Below are positions 1 through 9,560 of a stretch of DNA of 64,000 nucleotides, piece by piece. The position numbers and the translations under genes are program-made. Source of the DNA: Zygnema cylindricum (Eukaryota > Streptophyta > Zygnematophyceae > Zygnematales > Zygnemataceae); NCBI GenBank assembly GCA_037447655.1, contig JBBHKE010001207.1, positions 155,942 to 219,941 on the forward strand. The letters run 5' to 3'. How positions within the stretch are numbered: position 1 is the stretch's first letter; each line of letters opens with the position of its first letter. Below the pieces are notes generated by a model, which was not told the origin of the DNA, did no database searches, and saw only the letters and a list, made by a program, of their open reading frames with translations.

Positions 1-600
1 AAGTAAATTAGTGTGTAGGGCCGCCAATAAATGTGGACGTGATACGAATCACCCGGATTTTTAGGGTATAGATATTATTAGTGGAAAATTCTTGTCCAAA
101 CACTTAGATTTTTGTCAGTAGGTTGTTTGGTGAACCCTGTACATACGTTTTAGATGTTTTCTAGATCTTTTGAGTATTTAGTTTTATTAGGATTGATCAA
201 TTTGATACAAAATGTACATTCTACACATAGTTTTTGGAAATGAGAGCACTAAGTGCAGTTTAAGGTGATTTGTGCTCTATTGTCTTTGATTTGCTTGTAG
301 TACATGTTTATTTGGTTGAAAGACATCATTCATTTTAGTTACATATCTTACAGTATTGAACTAGTCTGATAGGTATTCCTCTTTACATTTGCTTCCGCTA
401 ACAAGTTTGATAATGGCTCAGCTCGTGCTGGAAGTGCTATTACTGTTGTTTTTGAAGATCTAGTTTTGTGCGTACGTAAAATTTGGTGCGCACGCGACGT
501 TTCGTGCGTATATATTTTACATGATGTACTGTGGAGTTTTGAACAGATTTGCGGTTTGGGGGAGTTACTGTACGGGCAAAATTAAAGTGACGTGTGAGTG
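1..600. other. AT-rich DNA without a recognisable gene
   Basis: I see no coding exon with a familiar domain here. Small open frames on the minus strand between about 440 and 1050 have Phe/Arg/Ser-rich, repetitive translations, because they run through the neighbouring tandem repeat. No RNA gene was recognised. Confidence 0.5.
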
Positions 601-605
601 GCGCG

Positions 606-960
606 AACAAACATTTGAAAATGTACGGCTGATCGCAAAGCGATCCCATATGAAATATGAATTGTTTGAAACGTACGAAGTACAAATGAAGTGATGCGAA
701 GAAGCGTACGAAAAATACGCAATTCGTTGGGAAATGTACGGCGGATCGCGAAGCGTTCCGATATGAAATATGAATTGTTTGAAACGTACGAAGTACAAAT
801 GAAGTGACGCGAAAAAGCGTATGAAAAATACGGAATGCGTTGGGAAATGGACGGTGGATCGCGAAGCGATCCGATGTAAAATATTTGAAGTGGCTGAAAT
901 GTACGCCGCAAGTACGAAACATAATGCGACAGGCGACATTTATGGAAAAGTACGTGACGC
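606..960. repeat. Tandem repeat, about 114-bp unit, three copies
   Basis: Three head-to-tail copies start near 619, 734 and 847. Each carries a short inverted repeat built on GGATCGCGAAGCGATCC followed by a conserved stretch around GAAACGTACGAAGTACAAAT. The third copy decays after about 890. The overlapping minus-strand frames of 124 to 184 codons are by-products of this repeat. Many GTAC tetramers recur here and in the transposons further right. Confidence 0.75.
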
Positions 961-989
961 GACGGTACAGATATTTTATTTGCGACAGT

Positions 990-1950
990 TGCACTTATTG
1001 CAAACAACACGATTTCGGTACGAATAGGATTTCGAAGGTACAAGATCATTTCGGCAAGTGGTTCGAGTTACACGTGGAGGTTCGACGGCGTCCGCCGCTA
1101 TTTTACAAGGGTTCGTACTATTTGATGGCATATTATCAAGTGGACCGTACTTATGCGATGTTGGTTCACTACGAGGATTTGTTTACAATTGATTACGCAA
1201 GCTGTCATTTAGCGGCCGGATTTTGCGGTCGCGTCAATCACACGATATTTATAATTTGGACATCCCGGATGCTTTGACGAAATTCGAGGTGTTTTGTTGA
1301 CTTATTCACCATGTTTCGACATACGATTTTGTGTGTCCTTGTAAATATTTGTAGCAACACACTATTGTCTTTTGTGTATTAGTAAATTAGCGATGATTAA
1401 GTTAGTTGTTATTTAAGTGATCAACTAGGGTTTCGACAGTTTAATTTGTGTATTTATGTGCCGTACTTGTAGACAAGTGTACGCTTACGATTGCTTGACT
1501 CTCAGGTGTACGCTTACGATTAGTCTATTATTAGTAGTAGGTAATTATGGTTAAAGAGGACTTAGTGACAATTACGTAATTTACGTTGGTTATTCTGACA
1601 CGTAGCGATTTGTTGACAGCTCACAAGTGTATATATAGGAATGAGCTTTGTTAAGAAAAATCATCAATGCTGGTTAGTAAAATGGGGACCAAAGATGTAG
1701 TATTTTAGGGTTGTCGATTAGGTCATGCACTTTGAGTGATAAATTGATTATTTGATTATACATTTGTTTATGTGTGATGCATTCATGTGTTATTATTTAT
1801 ATGCTTGTTTGTTATGCATTGTTAATGCATTTTTCCTAGGGTTTGTTTATGTTGATTATTCCATCAAATCCTAGATGTTATCCTAAGGTTTGTTTATGTT
1901 GATAACTCCATCAAACCTTAGTTGTGTTTGTTAAGTCATGCATTGTCTTA
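990..1950. other. Non-coding spacer with a short direct repeat
   Basis: No gene was recognised. Between about 1838 and 1960 a roughly 45-bp motif containing GGTTTGTTTATGTTGAT and ending near CCATCAAAYCYTAG is repeated about two and a half times. A small plus-strand frame at 840-1277 has no recognisable domain. Confidence 0.45.
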
Positions 1951-1957
1951 GGGTTTG

Positions 1958-2203
1958 TTATGACGATGGATATGGCTCTTTAGGAAATGGCAATTTGTGG
2001 ATTTTTCTTAAAGCGCAACCATCACAAGTTTTGACCGGCTCATTTGTGATTGATACACCCTCTATTTTTCCAGCAAGGACCATTTTCCTCAAACTATCAT
2101 AGTTTACATGGCCTAATCTTTTATGCCACAACTCATCTGAGTGCAAAACACCGGAGTACAAAACATCATTCTCCTTTGTATTAGCCATATCCATGCGATA
2201 CAT
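1958..2203 (-). pseudogene. Ty1/Copia retrotransposon fragment, gag-pre-integrase zinc region
   Basis: The minus-strand frame contains LWHKRLGHVNYDSLRKM followed by KTCDGCALRKIHK. This is the His-His/Cys-Cys gag-pre-integrase signature at the N-terminal side of Copia integrase. Only about 80 residues survive; no integrase core, reverse transcriptase or RNase H follows. Its upstream end, near 2212, abuts the left boundary of segmental duplicon copy A. The fragment is therefore probably the remnant of an element broken by the duplication or inserted at its edge. It is too short to be functional. Confidence 0.8.
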
Positions 2204-2324
2204 CTTGCTACTTTTCTGAAAGAAAAGGGGGGGAAAGTTGGATACAGATGAACAACTTTCGGTTTCCTTCCCTTAGTTGCGGACATGTGAATATTAGCCA
2301 TGTGAAGCAAATTAGCAAGTTAAT

Positions 2325-2593
2325 TGTTAGATTTCCGTGAAATTTGGGTATCGGCATGTCCCATACTAGGGAAAAGTGAGCCAGCCGGGGCTCGAACCTG
2401 GGACCTCTCACTTGAGCTGTCAGCGCACTAACCACTATGCCACCAGCTTTGTGCCACCAACCACTATGCCACCAGCTTTGTGCCACCAGCTCGATGTAGA
2501 GCCTGGCGGGTCCGTACCTATTTAATTAGGCGGCTTCGAGTGTGACGAACATTCTACCCCGTATTGAACCGGCATTCACGCGCCAATCCAACA
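2325..2593 (-). repeat. TRIM 3' LTR
   Basis: This 269-bp LTR differs from its partner by indels. Its tRNA-like segment (about 2377-2492) contains the B-box GGTTCGAGCCC. It also has an internal tandem duplication of a roughly 25-bp unit that includes the A-box, so two A-box copies are present. Confidence 0.8.
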
Positions 2594-2604
2594 CCCCCCC
2601 TCAC
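2594..2604 (-). promoter_or_regulatory. TRIM polypurine tract
   Basis: The minus-strand purine run GTGAGGGGGGG lies immediately 5' of the second LTR. This is where plus-strand DNA synthesis is primed in LTR elements. Confidence 0.75.
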
Positions 2605-2637
2605 AGGAAGGCCAGTCACACCATCCCCAATCCCGCT

Positions 2638-2650
2638 GGCTATGATACCA
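2638..2650 (-). promoter_or_regulatory. TRIM primer-binding site for initiator tRNA-Met
   Basis: Read on the minus strand the site is TGGTATCATAGCC, adjacent to the LTR end. It differs at one position from the usual TGGTATCAGAGCC. Confidence 0.85.
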
Positions 2651-2902
2651 TGTTAGATTTCCGTGAAATCCGGGATTCGGCATGTCCCATACTAGGGAAA
2701 AGTGAGCCGACTAGGGCTTGAATCTGGGACCTCTGACTTGAGCTGTCAGGGCACAAACCACTTGAGCTGTCAGGGCACTAACCACTGTGCCACCAGCCCG
2801 ATGTAGAGCCTGCGGGTCCGTACCTATTTAATTAGGCGGCTTCGAGTGTGACGAATCACATTCTACCCCGTATTGAACCGGCATTCACGTGCCAATCCAA
2901 CA
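2651..2902 (-). repeat. TRIM 5' LTR
   Basis: This 252-bp LTR holds a tRNA-like segment at about 2703-2799, with an A-box TGGCACAGTGG and a B-box altered to GATTCAAGCCC. A roughly 24-bp stretch spanning the anticodon arm is tandemly duplicated. Confidence 0.8.
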
Positions 2903-3099
2903 TCACTAACATAAATGAAAGGAGTAGAAACAAGTGTGTAAGGTCTTTCCACATATCGTTGAATAAAAAAGATGAAAGGAATCTAAACAAATGCGCAGGG
3001 TCGTGCCATCAGTTAATCACACTCGTTGAATAAAAAAGTTTTGTAAATACAATGCAAAATATACATATTATAATCCAAACTTGCAATGTATTTACATTG

Positions 3100-3813
3100 T
3101 TTAAAAGTACTTTGTACCTACATTTAAAAAATACACAACGAAGATCTTAGTGTAATGTTTAAGATGGAAAAAAGCGCTACACTAAAAGAACATACAACTT
3201 TAATAATCTCCTACCAATCCATTAGCCTACCTAAAAATGTTGTTGTATATATTGCCAAGAACATACCGAACGTGTAAAAGCGAAAAGAAAATAAATTTAA
3301 AGAGGTCCAAAGTATGGAATGATTATCTTTAGTCATTTCAAAAATGTGAGGAAATTGAAAGATAATATTGACAAACTGATGATAAAAAAGGGTTAGAATC
3401 TGTTGAGAGAAAACCCTACATCGGAGAAATCAACCCTATATCGAAAAAAGAACAGAAATAATAATAAAAATACATATGACTGTTCTACACTTCTAATAAC
3501 GTCCAGATTATTGGTTTTATTAAGTTTCTAAAAAACCGTAGTTGGAATTGTATTCTCCTTTTAGTTCCGGTACCGATGTCTATGAGAGAAAAAGAAAAAC
3601 AGAAATGTGTTATAGAAATGTCATTTTTCCCTGCCAATTAAACAAAAAAGTAAACGCTTCAACAAAAAGGAAGAAAACGGAAAATGAAATTCTTTAGTGT
3701 AAAATTTTTAAGATGGAGCCTTTGATATACCTCGCAAGATCAATCCAAAAAGAAAAGTGAGAAAAAACGGAGATTTGTTGACATCTCCTTTATAATCACC
3801 GATGTAAACACTT
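3100..3813. other. Duplicon spacer, no gene seen
   Basis: AT-rich DNA conserved with copy B (about 5570-6280). No exon with a recognisable domain is visible. The conservation reflects shared descent of the duplicons. Confidence 0.45.
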
Positions 3814-4313
3814 TTAATCTACCCAAACATCTTCAATGATGAGAGGCGCAGTGTTCGCCTGAAAAAAAAAAAAAAAAAAAAAAAAAAACAGTAAAACATT
3901 CGAGAAAAGGAAAGATAGAGAGGGATAGAGGGAAAGAGGGAGACAGGGAGAGAAGAAAAAAGGGAGAGAGTGAGACAGAGAGAAAAGGAGAGTGGGCAAG
4001 AAGAAGAGATGGATAGCGGGACAGAGGAATAGAAAGAGATGGAGAAAAGAGGGAAGGGAAAGAGGGGGTAGCAGAGAGAGCTTACTGGCGTCGTGATAGT
4101 TTGATTGGCAAAAGGGGAGGGAACGAGAATAGGAGTGGGAGTGGGAGTGGGAGTGGGAGTGAGAGTCGGAGGCGGTTTGGGAGTGTTGGAAGGATGAGGA
4201 GGACGAACGAATCGAGGATGATTGGAATGAGATGTAATAGTGATAAGTGGCTCTACACACATAAAAATCACAAGAACAAAGAGGAAATAGAAGAATAGCT
4301 TGTTAGCTTGCAT
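3814..4313 (-). CDS. Small putative secreted Thr-Pro-repeat protein (duplicon copy A)
   Basis: A two-exon model on the minus strand is exon 1 at 4313-4086 and exon 2 at 3858-3814, joined by a 227-bp GT-AG intron. The protein is 90 residues. The first about 20 residues (MQANKLFFYFLFVLVIF) look like a signal peptide. A basic, His/Pro-rich segment follows, then a short (Thr-Pro) run encoded by the GTGGGA repeat on the opposite strand. The C-terminus is acidic-hydrophobic (APLIIEDVWVD). The intron ends with a long T tract before CAG. The gene is unrecognised. The copy-B exon 2 keeps the IIEDV ending, which supports the splice site. It could be an apoplastic or wall-associated peptide; that is inference from the leader only. 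Confidence 0.4.
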
Positions 4314-4329
4314 ATGGCACAGGGATGGA

Positions 4330-5160
4330 GCTTTGTAATGGAAATATGTCGTTTTGCTTGTTTTACCATGAAAATGTGAGGGTTATAAAGATTTTCAAAG
4401 TTGTCAATAATTTTGTTTTCGTATAGCTTCGTGTTGCATTTTGGGCGGATAACGAAGGTTTTAGTGGGCCGACATGAAAACCCCCTTTGCTTTTTCACTT
4501 TCGGTGCTATTCATTCGGGTGTGTTTCTTTTTATTACGCACCACTATTTCTCAGGGTTATGTCCTATCTTTTCCGTACATGTTGATTTCGATACCGGTCC
4601 AGCTTGGAGCTCACCGTATAAGCTTTTGAATTTGAGTAACTTACATTGCGCCCTTACAATATAATAAGCTTCACCAAATGACCATGTTCTCTTAGAGCTT
4701 CTTCTACATTATTAACTTAAATATAAACCTGTTTGCATGGCTCTTCAATTTGTCGTGCCTTTGCTTCATTTCCCATTCTTTGCAATGGCTTTGTCTTTTA
4801 GTCTTGTAGCTCTTGTAGCTTCCACTTCCACACCTCCTTGTCAATCAAAAACACGAGTAATCATCCGAAGAATTTTCCTCGGACAATTATAGAAAGCGCA
4901 CACATGCAATAGTTAAATATGTTTAGAAGAATGAAATGCCTGCTTATTGACAAAACATCGAGCTATATGGGATTTTGTTTTAATTGAAATGCGTCAAACT
5001 TTGGAAAAATTTAGTAGCTCCGTAACATTAAGTTATTCTCTAGAGAGAAGGGAAGTTGCCTTGGTATTTATCACTTAAACTCGATCAACAAAACAAGCAG
5101 CGTTTTTCAACTACTTTATTTATTCGAAGGCATTGGCTGTTTGTGGAATCGCGTACAGTT
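4330..5160. other. Spacer between duplicons, no gene seen
   Basis: Open frames of up to 87 codons exist (4401-4664 plus) but show no recognisable domain, repeat or splice context. Confidence 0.4.
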
Positions 5161-5169
5161 TCTCTTTGA

Positions 5170-5595
5170 TCAACATACGTTCCTTGTGTGGAACATTTGG
5201 ATCTTGACTTTCTGAAAACCAAACTGTTCATTTTTTAACTTTTTTACATAGGATCGGTTGAAAATAACGTAGTCAACGGTATCCAGCATTTTCAGAAAAA
5301 AATGGGGGAAATTCGGATACATGCGAATATTCAGCAACGTTCCTTCAACAACTTTCGGTTTCCATTTCTTAGTTGCGGAACATGTGAAGCAAATCAGCAT
5401 AAATAAAATCACTAACGTAAATGAACGGAATAAAACTGTGTAAGGTTTTTCCACACATGACACGTGTGCAACGCCATTCCATCGGTTAATCACATTATTG
5501 AATAAAAAAATGTTGTAATCACATTGAAAAATACACACAATATAATCCAAATTTGCAATACAATTCCGTTGTTTAAAAGGATTTTGTACGTACAT
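5170..5595 (-). CDS. Hypothetical small protein with hydrophobic leader (duplicon copy B)
   Basis: An open frame of 141 codons runs on the minus strand. Its middle contains a hydrophobic leader-like stretch (FTLVILFMLICFTCSA). A basic C-terminal part of about 65 residues follows, ending in MFHTRNVC. The real start is uncertain, because no methionine sits directly before the leader in this frame. The homologous stretch of copy A begins with ATG and a similar leader (MWKDLTHLFLLLSF) but is cut by the TRIM at 2903. The family is unknown to me. It may be a secreted peptide or a decayed gene. Confidence 0.3.
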   Translation of the reverse strand: MYVQNPFKQRNCIANLDYIVCIFQCDYNIFLFNNVINRWNGVAHVSCVEKPYTVLFRSFTLVILFMLICFTCSATKKWKPKVVEGTLLNIRMYPNFPHFFLKMLDTVDYVIFNRSYVKKLKNEQFGFQKVKIQMFHTRNVC

Positions 5596-6280
5596 TTAAA
5601 AAACACACAACGAAATTTTTGGTATAATGTTTAAGAAGAAAAATGCTACACTAACAGAACATACAACTTTTAAGTATTTTCTACCAATCCAGTAACCTAC
5701 CTAAAAGCATTATTGTATTTATTGCCAAGAACCTACCGAACTAGTGAAAGCGAAAAAAAAGAAATGTACAGAGGTCCAAAGTACGGAATGACTATCTTTA
5801 TAAATGATGCGTCATTTCACAAATGCGAGGAAATTGAAAGATAATATTGAGAAACTGATGTTAAAAAGGGGCTGAAATCTGTGGAGGAAAAAACCCATAG
5901 CGAAAAATAAACAAAAATAATAGTAAATATACTTATGAAATTTCACCAATTCTAATAACATCCAGATTTTGGATTTCCATTAACTTTTCGAAAAACCCTA
6001 GATGGAATTTGAATCTCCTTTCAGTTTTGGTACCAATTTTTATGAGAAAAATAGAAAATCCAAGATGTACTACGGAAATGTCTTTTTTCCCTGCAAATGA
6101 AACAAGAAAATAAACACATCAAGAAATAGGAAGAAAACAGAAAATTAAACTCTTTGGTGTTATAATTTTAAAATGGAGCCTTTGATATACTTCTCAGAAT
6201 CAATCCAAAAGGAAAAGTGAAAGAGGCAGATTTGTTGACATCACCTTTATAACCGCTGATGTAAACATTTTTAAATCTAC

Positions 6281-7137
6281 TCAAACATCTTCAATGATGG
6301 GAGGCGCTATGTTCCTCTGCAAAAAAAAAAAAAAAGCAGCAAATGGTAAATACTTTCCGAGAAAAGGAGAGGTAGAAATGGACGGAGTGAGAGAGGGAGA
6401 AAGGAAGAGAGCGAGAAAAAGAAAAAGGAGAGTGGATAGCAAAGAGGGCTTACTTGGAGGTGCCGAGGTAGGTGGATTGGTAAAAGGAGAGGAAACGCGA
6501 TCAGGAGTGGGAGTAGTAGGGGCGGGAGTGGGAGTGGGAGTGGGAGTGGGAGTGGGAGTGGTGTGGGAGTGGGAGTGGGAGTGGGAGTGGGAGTGGGAGT
6601 GGGAGTGGGAGTGGGAGTGGGAGTGGGAGTGGGAGTGGGAGTGGGAGTGGGAGTGGGAGTGGGAGTGGGAGTGGGAGTGGGAGTGGGAGTGGGAGTGGGA
6701 GTGGGAGTGGGAGTGGGAGTGGGAGTGGGAGTGGGAGTGGGAGTGGGAGTGGGAGTGGGAGTGGGAGTGGGAGTGGGAGTGGGAGTGGGAGTGGGAGTGG
6801 GAGTGGGAGTGGGAGTGGGAGTGGGAGTGGGAGTGGGAGTGGGAGTGGGAGTGGGAGTGGGAGTGGGAGTGGGAGTGGGAGTGGGAGTGGGAGTGGGAGA
6901 GGGAGTGGGAGTGGGAGTGGGAGTGGGTGTTGGAGTGGGAGTGGGTGTGGGAGTGGGAGAGGGAGCGGGAGTGGGAGTGGGAGTGAGAGTGGGAGTGGGA
7001 GTGGGAGTGGGAGTGGGAGTGGGAGTGGGAGTGGGAGGCGGTTTGGGAGTGTGGGAAGGATGAGGACGACGAGTGGAGTGAGGATTTTTGGAATGAGACG
7101 GAATAGTGATAACTGGCCCTATACACATTAAAACCAC
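6281..7137 (-). pseudogene. Thr-Pro-repeat protein gene, copy B, frameshifted by repeat expansion
   Basis: This is the paralogue of 3814-4313. Exon 1 (to a donor at 6453) and exon 2 (6316-6281, ending IIEDV then stop) are both recognisable. The initiator region is lost: the frame reads [15 protein letters not shown] without the ATG of copy A. The Thr-Pro run has grown to over 150 residues. A length change near 6560 shifts the frame so that Thr-Pro becomes Pro-Leu before the conserved segment. An extra base at the donor would also break the exon 2 frame. The 230- to 281-codon frames across this region are hexamer artefacts. Confidence 0.6.
6508..7035. repeat. GTGGGA hexanucleotide array, about 88 units
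   Basis: Almost pure GTGGGA on the plus strand for about 530 bp, with sparse variants (GAGGGA, GTGGGT) near 6900-6965. It gives Thr-Pro, His-Ser or Pro-Leu on the minus strand and Val-Gly or Trp-Glu on the plus strand. The homologous tract in copy A (about 4134-4165) is about five units. Confidence 0.95.
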
Positions 7138-7438
7138 AAGAACTAAGAGGTAAAAGAAGAAAAAAAATTCAATGGTGCACCTCTAAACCTACGTTGTAAC
7201 ACCGAAACTAACAAATAGTAAAAGATAACGTTTCATTTAAGTTATGAGGTTGAAACCGAACCTTCGATTTTCGGGATGTGAGGGATTTCACATTTCCCAA
7301 ATTTTCCTCGAAATTTACACGGATCGAATTTTCCCAATACTCCAAACTTTCGACCTTCAATAGACGAAAAACATTTTAGTCTTGTTAGTCGTACAACAAA
7401 ATATTGAGAAATGGCAAAAAAAAATTGTCAAAGAATAG

Positions 7439-7624
7439 TCAAACAATACAGAAAATAAAAAGAGTGTAGATATGAACAACATTGATGTCTTCATTACCAA
7501 TATCGACATTTTTTTCGCTTCCTTTTCTGGAGATTTCACCAGAACAAGAAGGAAAAATCGAAAGGAGCATGAAAGATAATAAAAGTGAAGGCCATAAAAA
7601 TTTTGAGGAGTTTTGTGTTGCCAT
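7439..7624 (-). CDS. Possible small secreted peptide
   Basis: From the ATG at 7624 the minus-strand frame begins MATQNSSKFLWPSLLL, then a hydrophobic core ending near FPSCSG, which resembles a cleavable signal peptide. A short charged tail with many Asn/Asp and Glu follows, then a second hydrophobic patch before the stop. It lies upstream of the copy-B Thr-Pro pseudogene on the same strand. No family is recognised, and a chance frame is quite possible. Confidence 0.2.
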   Translation of the reverse strand: MATQNSSKFLWPSLLLSFMLLSIFPSCSGEISRKGSEKNVDIGNEDINVVHIYTLFIFCIV

Positions 7625-7649
7625 CTTTTTCTTTTTGTCAAGTTTCAAT

Positions 7650-8297
7650 TTTTGAAAATCAGATTTCCTGGATTAGATATCTCAATCGGATGAAACTGAT
7701 ATTGTCTGACTAAATTGAAGTTAAGTCCTTTAGTGTGATAGAAATGAATTCAAATATGCAAATATTACGGAAAATTTTGAAGTTTGTGGGAATTAAGTAA
7801 ATCAGGTCAAAGTCGGTGAAATCTGCTAAAAGTAGATTCCAGTAGTAGATGAAATAGGATAGAATCAAGTCAGAGACACTGAAATTAAGTTAAACACAAT
7901 GCCTTTTCTATATTTTTTAACCACGACCAGCTTTTTCTATTCATATATACTGCTTGGAATACTCAGGCTGAAGTTTAGGTCTTATTTTTGTCTGACTCTC
8001 GGGGAAGTCTACTATGCCGCATAGCACTCTTAGATCGGACGCTCCATGCATTTTCAGATCAGCGGTTGCATCGATTTGGGAGATTTGGCGCGCTTTGAAC
8101 TGTCAGCGAAATAGATCTAACCGAACGGCCGGCAGAAGTGACGGACGTCCACGCGCCTGGGTACGGCTGTTTCGACTTATCCGGTTTTGTGTACGGCATG
8201 GCAAATCTCGTATTGTCATTTTGTGATTTAGCGTCGAGCGAGTCGATCACACCGTACCATCATGCAAAATTCGAAACAAAAGTACACCGTGTATCGC
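7650..8297. other. Spacer, no gene seen
   Basis: No domain-bearing frame, RNA gene or clear repeat was recognised. Frames at 8014-8250 on both strands are Arg/Ser-rich and featureless. Confidence 0.4.
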
Positions 8298-8841
8298 TAC
8301 ACCGCTCATCGTTATTAGTGTTAAAGTCACTAATTTGGGTTCTTAAAATTATGATTTTTTTTTTCAAATAGGATACATGATTTTAATTTTTCCTTGACGT
8401 TAATTAAGGTACCCTACAAAATAGCGTAAAGACTGAAAGTACAATAAAATATAAATAGTGTGGTGTACGAACGATGTCAGACCGTACATAAATGTACCTT
8501 TTCAAGTGAAAATTTTACAAAAAGTGAATTAAATTATACGCGCACGCATAGGAACGTGCGCTCAAAAACGGGATTAGTCTGACACGTAAACTAGTCTGGA
8601 CATGTACAGATATTTAAATTTGACGACGGCGTACGATTTCTAATATTTTGTACGGATACATATATTAATGTATATAATCATACGGCGAATATTTCATTTT
8701 TGCTTTTCCCAAATTAGCATAATGCCGAAATTATAATACACCTTATAAAAAAAAAAAAATAATAATCTTAATTAGCATCAATTACGGTAAATTTTCTTCA
8801 ACACTATTTAAACTTTGACACTAATAACGATTTGCAGTGTA
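8298..8841. mobile_element. MITE, TA-flanked, CACCGC-terminus family, long form
   Basis: About 544 bp. The left end reads TACACCGCTCATCGTTATTA and the right end is its inverted copy (...TTTGCAGTGTA). The interior is a reverse-complement match to the copy at 13114-13656, with shared blocks around GGTGTACGAACGATGTCAGA and the poly-T tract. It codes for nothing. It depends on a transposase elsewhere, probably one that uses TA targets. Confidence 0.75.
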
Positions 8842-8947
8842 CTACACCGCGAATCGTAATTAGAGTAAATTACTCTAATTCGGTCGCTCGAAATTTTGAC
8901 TCTATCACATGAAATAGAGTAAATGATTCTATTTTTTTCATTATTCT
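8772..8947. repeat. 176-bp direct repeat, left copy
   Basis: Nearly identical to 9561-9736, with only a few mismatches. The repeat spans the end of one MITE and the start of the next, so the whole junction was duplicated together. Confidence 0.9.
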
Positions 8948-9010
8948 CCAAAAGTCTGGGAGTTAACTATGACCGTTGGATATTTTTTCGCGAAGCATTC
9001 GCTTCGAAAG

Positions 9011-9060
9011 TTTCTGTAAATGGTGATGTACCTCGCGAGGTACATCACCAATTACAGAAA
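9011..9060. repeat. Near-perfect 50-bp palindrome
   Basis: A perfect 28-bp palindrome (9022-9049) is centred on CCTCGCGAGG. It is extended on both sides to 50 bp with a single mismatch. The RNA or single-stranded DNA would form a long hairpin. The same core occurs at 11955-11998. Confidence 0.9.
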
Positions 9061-9560
9061 AATTTGAGCCGCGACACGTTGGATAATGAGCATACGTGTC
9101 AATATGGCAACCAACGGAAATCAAAAATTTCACATACGATATACGCATTCAAAAATCCAGCAGAAAATACAGACGAAATCTCGTAACGCACTTTTGTCAC
9201 GCTATTTTTGTTGTCGCCCATTCGTACAAGTACAATCCGTACAGCCTGTCCGTACACGAATACTATACGAAATTTACGAAAAGTTCAAAAAACCCTAAAA
9301 AGAATGCATAATCGTAAAAATTTTAAAATTTTAACGAATGAAACCTCTATGCTTGGTACGCACGTGCATGGTACGCAAATGACGATTTTTGGTCGGTGTG
9401 AAAATCATTGACGATTTTCAATATCAAATCTATATCTACGTGGCACCACTATTTTGCTACCACGTGGATTACAAACTCTCCGCAATGGAATTACGTTCAA
9501 ATTGTAGCATCCTGTAATGTTGGCCGTACAATTACAGAATGTCCTAATGGAACTTCACCC

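Larger units (their letters stand above)
2325..2902 (-). mobile_element. TRIM retrotransposon (miniature LTR element) with tRNA-like LTRs
   Basis: On the minus strand the order is LTR (2902-2651), primer-binding site, purine tract, LTR (2593-2325). Each LTR starts TGTTGGATT and ends AATCTAACA, a 9-bp imperfect terminal inverted repeat of the TG...CA type. Directly after the first LTR stands TGGTATCATAGCC, a near match to the complement of initiator tRNA-Met used by Copia elements. The sequence before the second LTR is GTGAGGGGGGG, a polypurine tract. The internal region is only 57 bp (2594-2650) and codes for nothing. The element therefore needs proteins supplied in trans. No 5-bp target duplication is evident, but the paralogous site near 5400 lacks the element. 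Confidence 0.85.
2216..4300. repeat. Segmental duplicon copy A, interrupted by a TRIM
   Basis: This segment aligns in the same orientation with 5284-7160. Shared landmarks are the motif around CAACTTTCGGTTTCC near 2250 and 5355, a TCACTAAC site at 2903 and 5409, the TTTAAAA stretch near 3100 and 5575, GATAATATTGA near 3361 and 5842, and the poly-A next to a small exon at about 3861 and 6320. A 578-bp TRIM (2325-2902) is present only in copy A. The GTGGGA hexamer tract is only about five units long here. Confidence 0.8.
5284..7160. repeat. Segmental duplicon copy B
   Basis: Direct-orientation paralogue of 2216-4300. It lacks the TRIM, so it preserves the uninterrupted site near 5395-5415. It differs mainly by a large expansion of the GTGGGA hexamer (about 6508-7035) inside the Thr-Pro gene. 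Confidence 0.8.

Noticed and set aside
440-1049. Three overlapping minus-strand frames with similar Phe/Arg-rich repeats
   Set aside because: They follow the 114-bp tandem repeat in different frames and have no domain or splice context.
2325-2902. Two tRNA-derived SINEs in tandem
   Set aside because: TG...CA-type ends, an initiator-tRNA primer site, a purine tract and the 5-bp duplication of the solo copy fit an LTR element better.
6294-7063. Plus-strand Gly-Val and Trp-Glu repeat proteins
   Set aside because: Artefacts of the GTGGGA array; no flanking coding signal on that strand.
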